The notes under the pieces: model-generated
Databases searched by the model: none
Seen by the model: only the letters and a program-made list of their open reading frames with translations
What the model was told of the DNA's origin: nothing
Origin: Clostridia bacterium
GTDB taxonomy: Bacteria > Bacillota > Clostridia > Christensenellales > Aristaeellaceae
DNA length: 8,631 nucleotides
Direction of reading: 5' to 3'
NCBI GenBank assembly: GCA_017471125.1
Contig: JAFUWR010000031.1
Span: 1 to 8,631, forward strand
Made by a program: the position numbers and the translations under genes
Part shown: positions 1 to 5,882 of the stretch, piece by piece
Position numbering within the stretch: the stretch's first letter is position 1
Layout: the number at the start of each line of letters is the position of its first letter

Positions 1-30
1 GTTGGACAGGGTGATCTGGTCGAAGGTCAT
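1..30 (-). CDS. Start of a gene downstream of pnp, cut by the window edge (possible M16 peptidase)
   Basis: Only the first ten codons are visible, reading MTFDQITLSN from the ATG at 28-30. An AAGGAG ribosome binding site lies 8 nt upstream (minus strand), which supports a real start. In many Firmicutes pnp is followed, directly or after one gene, by an M16 zinc peptidase (the MlpA/YmxG family). Those proteins usually begin with a short strand ending in T-L-x-N-G, and the visible TLSN fits that pattern. The family call rests on ten residues plus synteny and is weak. The existence of a gene start here is much better supported. It lies after the pnp terminator, so it probably has its own transcript. 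Confidence 0.5.
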   Translation of the reverse strand, partial: MTFDQITLSN

Positions 31-65
31 ATGCGATGCTCCTTGTATAGATTTGATGTGCGTGA

Positions 66-97
66 GGGAACAGGGATCAGGGAACAGGGAACAGGAA
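66..97 (+). repeat. G-rich 7-nt tandem array (GGGAACA type)
   Basis: Runs of G start at 66, 73, 80, 87 and 94, exactly 7 nt apart, with linkers AACA, ATCA, AACA and AACA. The first four runs are GGG, so on the plus strand the tract satisfies the simple G-quadruplex pattern of four GGG runs with 4-nt loops. It lies about 35 nt upstream of the gene that starts at 30 on the minus strand. Confidence 0.75.
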
Positions 98-108
98 TGC
101 TCCGCCCC

Positions 109-135
109 GGGCGATGAGGGCATCGCCCCTACGGG
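109..135 (-). repeat. GTAGGGGC hairpin repeat, copy A
   Basis: On the minus strand the element reads CCCGTAG followed by a perfect 8-bp stem, GGGCGATG (plus 121-128) and CATCGCCC (plus 109-116), around the loop CCCT. It differs from copy B (3391-3420) mainly by an A-T pair replaced by C-G in the stem and one loop base. It is intergenic, between the pnp terminator and the next gene. Confidence 0.75.
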
Positions 136-191
136 CAGGCGGTCGTTGGGGCGGCTATCAGAAGGCAGACCGCCGCGCAGAGGTCCATTCG

Positions 192-215
192 ATAAAAAGA
201 GATCCGAAGGATCTC
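192..215 (-). terminator. Intrinsic terminator of the rpsO-pnp unit
   Basis: On the minus strand a perfect 7-bp stem GAGATCC/GGATCTC with a TTC loop (199-215) is followed directly by TTTTTAT (192-198). This is the only hairpin with a U tract found in the window. It lies about 100 nt past the pnp stop codon, so pnp mRNA probably ends here after passing the longer hairpin at 265-299. Confidence 0.75.
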
Positions 216-223
216 AACCAGAA

Positions 224-257
224 CTCCACGCTCCACACTCCACACTCCACACTTCCC
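224..257 (-). repeat. 7-nt tandem array (CTCCACA type)
   Basis: On the plus strand CTCCACG (224-230) is followed by three CTCCACA units (231-251) and a truncated CTTCCC. The minus strand therefore carries GG-containing TGTGGAG heptads. The period of 7 nt matches the G-rich arrays elsewhere, but the unit sequence and strand differ. It lies between the two hairpins downstream of pnp, so it would be transcribed in the pnp 3' region. Confidence 0.75.
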
Positions 258-264
258 TAAGTGC

Positions 265-299
265 GCGAAATGGACATACCCGAAGTATGCCCATTTCGC
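265..299 (-). other. Long hairpin just downstream of pnp
   Basis: Arms at 265-279 and 285-299 form a 15-bp stem around a 5-nt loop. Positions 274 and 290 are A and C on the plus strand, a mismatch, but become U and G in the minus-strand RNA, a wobble pair. The stem is therefore continuous only in the pnp transcript. No U tract follows, so it looks more like a 3'-end stabilising or processing structure than a terminator. It starts about 18 nt after the pnp stop. Confidence 0.6.
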
Positions 300-316
300 C
301 GTTTATTCAGTCGTTG

Positions 317-2500
317 TCAGTCACGACGCCTCGGCGGACGGTCTCCGCGGGGCCGGTCGCCGAAGCCGCGGCCGCCGTCGCGGCGCGGGGGACGGCGCAC
401 GGGCATGGAGTCGTCGTCGTACACGATGTCGTTGCGGACCAGGTTCACGCGGCCCTGGCTGTCGATCTCGCCCACGCGGACCTCCAGCTCGTCGCCGATG
501 TTCACCACGTCCTCCACCTTCTCGACCCGCTTGTTGTCCAGCTTGGAGATGTGGATCATGCCGTCCTTGCCGGGCGCGTACTCGACGAACGCGCCGAAGG
601 ACATGATGCGGACCACCTTGCCGGTGAACACGTCGCCCACCTGCAGGTCCTTGGCGATGCCCTCGATGATGCGGCGGGCCTTCTTGGCGGCCTCGCTGTC
701 CTCGGTGGCGATGAACACGCTGCCGTCGTCCTCGATGTCGATCTTGACGCCGGTCTCCTCGATGATCTTGTTGATGGTCTTGCCGCGGGGGCCGACGACC
801 TCGCCGATCTTCTCGGGGTTGATCATGAAGTGGACGATCTTGGGCGCGTGCTTGCTAAGCTCCTCGCGCGGCGCGGGCAGCACCTCGAGCATCTTGCCCA
901 GGATGTGCATGCGGCCGTCGTAGGCCTGCGCAAGCGCCTGGCGCAGGATCTGCTCGTCGATGCCCTTGATCTTGATGTCCATCTGGATGGCGGTGATGCC
1001 CTGGGCGGTGCCGGCCACCTTGAAGTCCATGTCGCCCAGGAAGTCCTCGAGGCCCTGGATGTCGGTCAGCACGGCCACCTTGCCGGTGTTCTCAACGTCC
1101 TTGATGAGGCCCATGGCCACGCCGGCCACGGGGCGCTTGATCGGCACGCCCGCGTCCATCAGGGCAAGCGTAGAGCCGCACACGGAGGCCTGGGAGGTGG
1201 AGCCGTTGGAGGACATGACCTCGGAGACCAGGCGCAGGCAGTACGGGAACTCCTCGACGGAGGGGATCATGGGCAGCAGCGCGCGCTCAGCCAGCGCGCC
1301 GTGGCCGATCTCGCGGCGTCCCGGGGAGCGGGCGGGCTTGGCCTCGCCGGTGGAATAGCCCGGGAAGTTGTAGTGGTGCATGTAGCGCTTGCGGTCCTCG
1401 GTGCCGATGCCGTCGATGATCTGCTGCTCGCTCATCGGGGCCAGGGTCGCCACGGTCATGACCTGGGTCTGGCCGCGGGTGAACACGCCGGAGCCGTGGG
1501 GACGGGGCAACACGCCGACCTCGCACCAGATGGGGCGCACCTCGGTGAGCTTGCGGCCGTCGGGACGGATGCCCTTGTCGATGATGTGGCGGCGCATGAC
1601 CTCCTTCTGGACGCCGTACAGCGCGTCGGCCACCTCCTGCTCGCGGCCCTCGAACTGCTCCGCGAAGTGCTCGGCCACCTCGGCCTTCACCTGCTCCTCG
1701 CGGGCGTTGCGCTCGGACCGCTCGAAGGTCTCGAACATCCACTCCACCTTGGGAAGCGCGTACTCGCGCACGGCGGCCTTCACGTCGTCGCCGGGGAGCT
1801 GCAGCGGGAATTCCTTCTTGGCCTTGCCGATCTCGGCGGTGATGTCCGCGATGAACTTGACGATCTTCTTGATCTCCTCATGGGCGAACAGGATCGCGCC
1901 CAGCATGACCTCCTCGGAGACCTCCTTCGCGCCGGCCTCGACCATCAGCACGGCCTCGCCGGTGCCGGCCACGGTCAGGTTCAGCAGCGATTCCTCGCGC
2001 TGGGCCACGGTGGGGTTCACGACGTACTCTTCATTCACATAGCCGATGTTCACCGCGCCGATGGGGCCCGCCCAGGGGATCTGGGAGATGGACAGGGCCG
2101 CGGACGCGCCGATCATGGCGGGGATGTCGGGGATGTTGTCCTGGTCCACGGACATGACGGTGGCGACGACGGACACGTCGTGGCGCATGCCCTTGGGGAA
2201 CAGGGGGCGCAGGGGGCGGTCGATCAGGCGGCTGGTCAGGATGGCCTTCTCAGCCGGACGGCCCTCGCGGCGGTTCCAGGAGCCGGGGATGTGGCCCACG
2301 GAGTAGAGCTTCTCTTCAAAGTCTACCGACAGCGGGAAGAAGTCGATGCCCGGACGGGGCGTGTCCGCGACGGTCGCGGTGACCAGCACGCAGGTCTCGC
2401 CGTAGCGCACGAAGGTGCTGCCGCTGGCCTGCTCGGCGTACTTGCCGAATTCGAGGGTGAGCGTCCGCCCGCCCAGTTCCATGGAATAGCTCTTGAACAT
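317..2500 (-). CDS. pnp: Polyribonucleotide nucleotidyltransferase (PNPase)
   Basis: PNPase is a trimeric 3'-5' exoribonuclease that degrades RNA by phosphorolysis, releasing nucleoside diphosphates, and can add 3' tails. It takes part in mRNA turnover in the cytoplasm. The 727 residues carry the full family order: a first RNase PH-like domain (about 10-145), a helical linker (about 240-305), the catalytic second RNase PH domain (about 312-540), KH (about 553-615; GxxG as GPRG 570-573) and S1 (about 621-690). In the second PH domain GRREIGHG (394-401), the phosphate-site segment SNGSTSQAS (431-439) and D486, D492 and K494 match the metal-site residues of E. coli PNPase even in numbering. An Arg/Pro/Gly-rich tail (about 701-727) is likely disordered and could bind RNA. 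The start is fixed by AGGAGG 8 nt upstream. It is downstream of rpsO with a 275-bp spacer and no convincing promoter of its own, so read-through from rpsO is likely. Confidence 0.97.
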   Translation of the reverse strand: MFKSYSMELGGRTLTLEFGKYAEQASGSTFVRYGETCVLVTATVADTPRPGIDFFPLSVDFEEKLYSVGHIPGSWNRREGRPAEKAILTSRLIDRPLRPLFPKGMRHDVSVVATVMSVDQDNIPDIPAMIGASAALSISQIPWAGPIGAVNIGYVNEEYVVNPTVAQREESLLNLTVAGTGEAVLMVEAGAKEVSEEVMLGAILFAHEEIKKIVKFIADITAEIGKAKKEFPLQLPGDDVKAAVREYALPKVEWMFETFERSERNAREEQVKAEVAEHFAEQFEGREQEVADALYGVQKEVMRRHIIDKGIRPDGRKLTEVRPIWCEVGVLPRPHGSGVFTRGQTQVMTVATLAPMSEQQIIDGIGTEDRKRYMHHYNFPGYSTGEAKPARSPGRREIGHGALAERALLPMIPSVEEFPYCLRLVSEVMSSNGSTSQASVCGSTLALMDAGVPIKRPVAGVAMGLIKDVENTGKVAVLTDIQGLEDFLGDMDFKVAGTAQGITAIQMDIKIKGIDEQILRQALAQAYDGRMHILGKMLEVLPAPREELSKHAPKIVHFMINPEKIGEVVGPRGKTINKIIEETGVKIDIEDDGSVFIATEDSEAAKKARRIIEGIAKDLQVGDVFTGKVVRIMSFGAFVEYAPGKDGMIHISKLDNKRVEKVEDVVNIGDELEVRVGEIDSQGRVNLVRNDIVYDDDSMPVRRPPRRDGGRGFGDRPRGDRPPRRRD

Positions 2501-2554
2501 TCTGTTACCCTCCTTGGGTGTCCTCTATATTGACTTTCATTGATACCATATGTG

Positions 2555-2605
2555 CCTTCCCCTCTGGGGAAGGTGGCAGCCACGAAGTGGCTGACGGATG
2601 AGGTC
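2555..2605 (+). repeat. Two-hairpin structured repeat, copy 1
   Basis: Stem 1 is CCTTCCCC/GGGGAAGG (2555-2562, 2566-2573) with a 3-nt loop. A short TGG linker leads to stem 2, CAGCCAC/GTGGCTG (2577-2583, 2587-2593), with loop GAA. The tail is ACGGATGAGGTC. Architecture, linker, loop size and tail match copies at 3252-3304 and 3338-3388 while both stems differ in sequence. Unlike the others this copy lies inside the rpsO-pnp unit, so its complement would be transcribed in the mRNA spacer just upstream of the pnp leader. Confidence 0.75.
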
Positions 2606-2610
2606 CGTGC

Positions 2611-2662
2611 GGTGTGCAGACGCGCGCCTGCGGGTGATCCCACATCCTGGCGTCCACACACC
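2611..2662 (-). other. Imperfect long-range hairpin next to structured repeat
   Basis: GGTGTG (2611-2616) pairs with CACACC (2657-2662), and after a 2x2 internal loop GACGC (2619-2623) pairs with GCGTC (2650-2654). It directly continues the two-hairpin repeat at 2555-2605 and may belong to a longer version of that element. Pairing also works in the minus-strand transcript. No function can be assigned. Confidence 0.35.
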
Positions 2663-2714
2663 ACGTTTGCCGTTCGCATCCCCGGGCGGACTCCGACGCC
2701 GCGAATCCGAACGA

Positions 2715-2745
2715 CGCCGCCGCTCGGCAAGCCGAAGCGGCGGCG
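2715..2745 (-). other. rpsO-pnp intercistronic hairpin
   Basis: Two perfect arms, 9 bp (2715-2723 with 2737-2745) and 5 bp (2724-2728 with 2731-2735), are separated by a single bulged base and close on a 2-nt gap, so the real loop is probably slightly larger. It starts about 30 nt after the rpsO stop. No U tract follows on the minus strand, which argues against a strong terminator. In E. coli the equivalent rpsO-pnp spacer contains an RNase III-processed stem that controls pnp. A processing or stabilising role here is inferred by analogy only. Confidence 0.6.
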
Positions 2746-2775
2746 CGAAACAGTCTATCTTGCAGCGGCGATGCC

Positions 2776-3036
2776 TTACTTGCGCAGGCCCAGCTTGGCG
2801 ATCAGCGCGCGGTAGGCTTCGATGTCGGTGCTCTTGAGATAGTCCAGCAGACCACGGCGCTGGCCGACCATCAGCAGCAGGCCGCGACGGGAGTGGTGGT
2901 CCTTCTTGTGCACCTTCAGGTGCTCGTTCAGGTGGTTGATGCGGGCAGTCAGCAGCGCGATCTGCACCTCGGGGGAGCCGGTGTCGCCTTCGTGACGGGC
3001 GTAGGTCTCCATGATCTCTTGCTTGTTGATGACCAT
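2776..3036 (-). CDS. rpsO: 30S ribosomal protein S15
   Basis: S15 binds a three-way junction of 16S rRNA early in assembly of the small-subunit platform and forms a bridge to the 50S subunit. The 86-residue product is close to the usual 88-89. It contains the family signatures GDTGSPEVQIALLT (about 18-31), INHLNEHLKVHKKDHHSRRGL (given by its core at about 33-53) and the C-terminal LDYLKSTDIEAYRALI segment (about 63-78). The conserved His, Asp and Ser of the HxxDHHSRRGL rRNA-binding region are present. The start at 3036 has AGGAGG 9 nt upstream. An upstream in-frame ATG (3147) would add 37 residues foreign to S15 and has no such site. It is the first gene of the rpsO-pnp unit. Confidence 0.97.
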   Translation of the reverse strand: MVINKQEIMETYARHEGDTGSPEVQIALLTARINHLNEHLKVHKKDHHSRRGLLLMVGQRRGLLDYLKSTDIEAYRALIAKLGLRK

Positions 3037-3162
3037 TTGGGTATTCCTCCTCTTTCTTTTCAGCCAATGAGCCAGGTGAGCCGTCGGAGTCCTCGGATGG
3101 CCGCGCGTATTTCGCGCCGCCGCAGACCGGGCAGATGGCAGGGGCAATCCTATTTTGCCACA
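3037..3162 (-). promoter_or_regulatory. rpsO 5' leader, candidate S15 autoregulatory region
   Basis: From the predicted transcription start (about 3162) to the rpsO start there are about 126 nt of leader, much longer than a ribosome binding site requires. It contains a GCGCG/CGCGC hairpin (3103-3107 with 3113-3117) and a repeated GGCTCA motif nearer the start codon. S15 represses its own mRNA in several bacteria through leader structures that differ between lineages. I cannot show a specific S15-binding fold, so the regulatory role is inference from leader length and known biology. Confidence 0.4.
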
Positions 3163-3168
3163 AAATAT

Positions 3169-3197
3169 ATTTTACCACAGCCCCTATGTTTTGTAAA
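3169..3197 (-). promoter_or_regulatory. Promoter of rpsO-pnp
   Basis: On the minus strand a -35 TTTACA (3192-3197) is separated by 17 bp from a -10 TAAAAT (3169-3174). TG lies one base before the -10, giving an extended -10. This is a good vegetative sigma-70-type promoter. It lies just downstream of a G-rich heptad array (3226-3250). Confidence 0.8.
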
Positions 3198-3225
3198 CGG
3201 ATTTCGGAAAGTTTAACGTGATTTA

Positions 3226-3250
3226 GGGAGTAGGCAGTAGGCAGTAGGGG
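3226..3250 (+). repeat. 7-nt tandem array (GGGAGTA/GGCAGTA) upstream of the rpsO promoter
   Basis: GGGAGTA (3226-3232) is followed by two GGCAGTA units (3233-3246) and GGGG (3247-3250), which merges into a partial GTAGGGGC motif (3244-3251). It lies about 30 bp upstream of the rpsO -35 box and directly abuts the two-hairpin element at 3252-3304. Confidence 0.7.
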
Positions 3251-3251
3251 C

Positions 3252-3304
3252 GACGACCTCTCCGTCATTTGCTTCGCAAATGCCACCTCTCCTGTAAGGA
3301 GAGG
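3252..3304 (-). repeat. Two-hairpin structured repeat, copy 2
   Basis: On the minus strand stem 1 is CCTCTCCT/AGGAGAGG (plus 3286-3304) with a 3-nt loop, followed by TGG. Stem 2 is CATTTGC/GCAAATG (plus 3266-3282) with loop GAA, and the tail is ACGGAGAGGTCGTC. It is inverted relative to copy 3, separated by 33 nt. Both stems differ from copy 1 yet remain perfectly paired. Confidence 0.8.
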
Positions 3305-3337
3305 CAAGGCTACCGCCCGGATTTCGTGACCCTCTTG

Positions 3338-3388
3338 CCTCCCCTATCAGGGGAGGTGGCACGGCGCAGCCGTGACGGAGAGGTCGTT
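3338..3388 (+). repeat. Two-hairpin structured repeat, copy 3
   Basis: Stem 1 is CCTCCCCT/AGGGGAGG (3338-3345, 3349-3356) with loop ATC, followed by TGG. Stem 2 is CACGGC/GCCGTG (3360-3365, 3369-3374) with loop GCA, and the tail is ACGGAGAGGTCGTT. It faces away from copy 2, so together they form an inverted pair spanning 3252-3388. It lies in the 3' flank of the aconitase-family gene. Confidence 0.8.
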
Positions 3389-3390
3389 AT

Positions 3391-3420
3391 CCCGTAGGGG
3401 CGCTGCCCCCAGCGCCCGCC
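3391..3420 (+). repeat. GTAGGGGC hairpin repeat, copy B
   Basis: CCCGTAG (3391-3397) precedes an 8-bp stem GGGCGCTG/CAGCGCCC (3398-3405, 3410-3417) with loop CCCC, then GCC. It ends two bases from the stop codon of the aconitase-family gene (3422-3424), so its complement is the first structure in the 3' untranslated region. No U tract follows on the minus strand. It could stabilise the 3' end or assist termination, but this is inference. Confidence 0.75.
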
Positions 3421-3421
3421 G

Positions 3422-5689
3422 TCAATGGTTGCGGTAGTAGTTGATGAGGCACCCATCCGCGATGATCTCGCGCTCGGCGTCGGTGAGGTGGCCGGTGGTC
3501 ACGTCGAAGGGCGCGACGGTCCCGTCGGGCTTGACGGCGTAGGCGGTGAAGGACTCGCGGTTTTCGAGCACGGCCCTGCGCACGCCGGGGACGAACACCC
3601 AGTCGCCCAGCTCAAACACCTCCGGGTCCTCCACCAGGAACGGCACCATGCCCCAGTTGATGCAATTGGAGCGATAGCGCTTGGTGGCGTACTGGCGGGC
3701 GAAGTTGGCGCTGGCGCCCATGACGCGCTGGCAGGAGGCGGCCTGCTCCCGGGCGGAGCCGTCGCCGGGCATGTTGGCAAAGATGGCGGAGCCGATGTCG
3801 GTGCCCTCGGGGGCGTTGGCGACACCCGCCTTGTTCAGGGCACCATAGACGGCCCTGACCTCCTCGGGCAGGCCCTTCCCCGCCTGCCGGTCGCGCTCGA
3901 TCTGACGCACGGCCTTGCTGCGGCCCACGTACTGCGGGTCGCGCCGGGACAGGGCGAACTCACTCAGGCGCTCGGGGTTCGAGCGGTAGGCCGAGGTCTC
4001 GCCGGAGGGGATCAGCTCGTCGGTGGTGGTCACCGGGTCGGTGATGTAGGAGCAGATCTTCACCAGCAGGTCGTCCGTCAGCGCGGGCATTTCGGGCCAG
4101 TCCTTGATGTTCGGGCCGAACTTCAGCGGGTGGTCCGGCTCGGGCCGCTTCCAGCCGTCGTAGACGCGCTTGGCGTAGATGCCGGCGTCGTAGTGATATT
4201 CCGGGTTCGTGTATTCGACATCGAGGTCGGAGGCCGCGGTGAGCCTGCCGCCGTTGACCGCCGTGGCCGCGATGGACCGGGCGTCCATCAGCGCCACCGC
4301 GCTCATCTGGCCCTCGTTGGGCTTGGAGCCCTCGCGGTTGGGGAAGTTGCGGGTGGTGTGGCGGATGGACAGCTCGCCGTTGGCCGGGCAGTCGCCCGCG
4401 CCGAAGCACGGCCCGCAGAAGCACTCGCGCATCAGCGCGCCCGCGGCGATCAGGTCGTAGGCGCGGCCATTCCGCATCAGCGCCGCCAGCGCCGGCATGG
4501 AGCCGGGGTAGATGGACAGCGAGAACGCGCCGTTGCCGATGCTCTTGCCCCGCAGGATGTCCGCCGCCGCGCAGATGTTGTCGTAGGTGCCGCCGGCGCA
4601 GCCCGCGATCTCGCCCTGCTCCACCCAGATGCCGCCGTCGCGGTACTTGGACTCGATCTCCATCCTCGCGCCGCGGAGCTGCCGGTTGGCGGCCTCCTGC
4701 ACCTCGTGGAGGATGTCGCGGGCGTTGGCTTGCAGCTCGTGGATGGTGAAGGTGTTGGAGGGGTGCATGGGCATGGCGACGGTGCACTCGATGGCGGACA
4801 GGTCGATGTAGACGCACCCGTCGTACCAGGCCACGTCCGCGGGCTTCAATTCCTTATACGCCTCGGGCCTGCCGTGGATCGTCAGATAGTCCTTCGTCTT
4901 GTCGTCGGTGACCCAGATGGACGACCAGCAGGTGGTCTCGGTGGTCATCACGTCCACGGCGTTGCGGTACTCCATCGACAGGCCCTTCACGCCGGGGCCC
5001 ACGAACTCCATGACCTTGTTCTTCACGTAGCCGTTCTTGTACACCGCGCCGCAGATGGACAGCGCCACGTCGTGGGGGCCGACGCCGGGCTTGGGGCTGC
5101 CGGTCAGGTAGATCGCCACCACGCCGGGGCGGGCGAAGTCGTAGGTGCGGCCCACCAATTGCTTGGCCAGCTCGCCGCCGCCCTCGCCCACCGCCATCGT
5201 GCCGATGGCCCCGTAGCGGGTGTGGGAATCGGAGCCCAGGATCATCCGGCCGCAGCCGGCCATGGTCTCCCGGTTGTAGGAGTGGATGTTCGCCATGTTG
5301 GCGGGCACGTAGATGCCGCCGTACTTGTGGGCGCAGGACAGGGCGAACTTGTGGTCGTCCTCGTTGATGGTGCCGCCCACGGCGCACAGGCTGTTGTGGC
5401 AGTTGGTCAGCGCGTAGGGCAGCGGGAATTCCGTCATGCCCGAGGCGCGGGCGGTCTGTATGATGCCCACGTAGGTGATGTCGTGGCTGGTCATGGAGTC
5501 GAACTTGAGCCGCAGGTCGTCCATGCCTTCCGCGGTGTTGTGCGCCTTCAAAATGCCGTAGGCGATGGTGCCCCGCACGGCTTCGTCCCGGTCCACGGGG
5601 CGGCCCGCCTTTTGCGCCGCCTCCGCCGCGTCGGGACAGATGTCCGCGCCGTTGACCAGATAGATGCCCGTATCGTATAGCCTTATCAT
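3422..5689 (-). CDS. Aconitase-family hydratase (YbhJ-like)
   Basis: A 755-residue member of the aconitase superfamily, [4Fe-4S] enzymes that dehydrate and rehydrate hydroxy acids such as citrate/isocitrate. The cluster cysteines are C364 (AGCAGG), C425 and C428 (CGPC), with spacing close to mitochondrial aconitase (358/421/424). Also seen are GSDSHT (152-157), RNFPNR with R447 and R452 at the substrate-arginine positions, PSGETSAYRSN (561-571) and, in the swivel domain, GDGSAREQAA (642-651) and INWGMVPF (677-684). Two positions differ from classical aconitase. The Asp of the CDHL pair appears replaced in NCHNSL (96-101), and the second Ser of GDGSSRE is Ala646. The substrate is therefore uncertain. 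Aconitate hydratase is possible, but the protein looks more like the poorly characterised YbhJ-type group. The start at 5689 has AAGGAG 9 nt upstream. The in-frame ATG at 5728 is only about 10 nt from the -10 box and is rejected. It appears monocistronic. Confidence 0.9.
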   Translation of the reverse strand: MIRLYDTGIYLVNGADICPDAAEAAQKAGRPVDRDEAVRGTIAYGILKAHNTAEGMDDLRLKFDSMTSHDITYVGIIQTARASGMTEFPLPYALTNCHNSLCAVGGTINEDDHKFALSCAHKYGGIYVPANMANIHSYNRETMAGCGRMILGSDSHTRYGAIGTMAVGEGGGELAKQLVGRTYDFARPGVVAIYLTGSPKPGVGPHDVALSICGAVYKNGYVKNKVMEFVGPGVKGLSMEYRNAVDVMTTETTCWSSIWVTDDKTKDYLTIHGRPEAYKELKPADVAWYDGCVYIDLSAIECTVAMPMHPSNTFTIHELQANARDILHEVQEAANRQLRGARMEIESKYRDGGIWVEQGEIAGCAGGTYDNICAAADILRGKSIGNGAFSLSIYPGSMPALAALMRNGRAYDLIAAGALMRECFCGPCFGAGDCPANGELSIRHTTRNFPNREGSKPNEGQMSAVALMDARSIAATAVNGGRLTAASDLDVEYTNPEYHYDAGIYAKRVYDGWKRPEPDHPLKFGPNIKDWPEMPALTDDLLVKICSYITDPVTTTDELIPSGETSAYRSNPERLSEFALSRRDPQYVGRSKAVRQIERDRQAGKGLPEEVRAVYGALNKAGVANAPEGTDIGSAIFANMPGDGSAREQAASCQRVMGASANFARQYATKRYRSNCINWGMVPFLVEDPEVFELGDWVFVPGVRRAVLENRESFTAYAVKPDGTVAPFDVTTGHLTDAEREIIADGCLINYYRNH

Positions 5690-5738
5690 GGTGATCCACT
5701 CCTTGTCCTTCGTCCTTAACCGGGACATTTCAGCATCT

Positions 5739-5767
5739 ATATTACCACAAACCCTGCGAAAAGTAAA
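5739..5767 (-). promoter_or_regulatory. Promoter of the aconitase-family gene
   Basis: On the minus strand -35 TTTACT (5762-5767), a 17-bp spacer and -10 TAATAT (5739-5744) preceded by TGG (extended -10). The predicted start of transcription near 5732 gives a leader of about 43 nt before the ATG at 5689. No operator or riboswitch is evident. Confidence 0.75.
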
Positions 5768-5830
5768 AGGTTATTCGACCCCATTTTCAGGAAAACAAGA
5801 ATTTTGCGATTCAAACGGTCCCGGACGCAC

Positions 5831-5856
5831 GTAGGGGCGGCGTCGCGCCGCCCGCC
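5831..5856 (+). repeat. GTAGGGGC hairpin repeat, copy C
   Basis: GTAG (5831-5834) precedes an 8-bp stem GGGCGGCG/CGCCGCCC (5835-5842, 5846-5853) with loop TCG, then GCC. It is inverted relative to copy D about 30 bp away. It lies in the intergenic region between the metal operon and the aconitase-family promoter. Confidence 0.75.
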
Positions 5857-5882
5857 GGGAAGTACGCTGCGTCGCGCACTCG

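Noticed and set aside
66..97. CRISPR array as an explanation for the tandem repeats
   Set aside because: The units are 7 nt, directly tandem, with no spacers of CRISPR length and no cas genes. The same holds for the arrays at 224-257, 3226-3250 and 8593-8631.
2..2533. 843-codon open frame on the plus strand opposite pnp
   Set aside because: It is antisense to an unambiguous PNPase, has a low-complexity His/Val/Asp/Leu/Gly composition typical of the complement of GC-rich coding sequence, and has no recognisable domain.
2505..2555. Possible separate pnp promoter (TATAGA or TGG-TATCAA near 2520-2545)
   Set aside because: The -10-like boxes are weak and no acceptable -35 lies 16-18 bp upstream. 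Read-through from the good rpsO promoter explains expression.
3037..3150. Open minus-strand frame in the rpsO leader containing CPVCG, suggesting a small zinc-knuckle leader peptide
   Set aside because: It has no suitable start codon with a ribosome binding site after the promoter, and the frame continues as a meaningless shadow through rpsO.
3425..5680. 751-codon open frame on the plus strand opposite the aconitase-family gene
   Set aside because: It has the same antisense composition artefact, no family features, and almost exactly mirrors the real gene.
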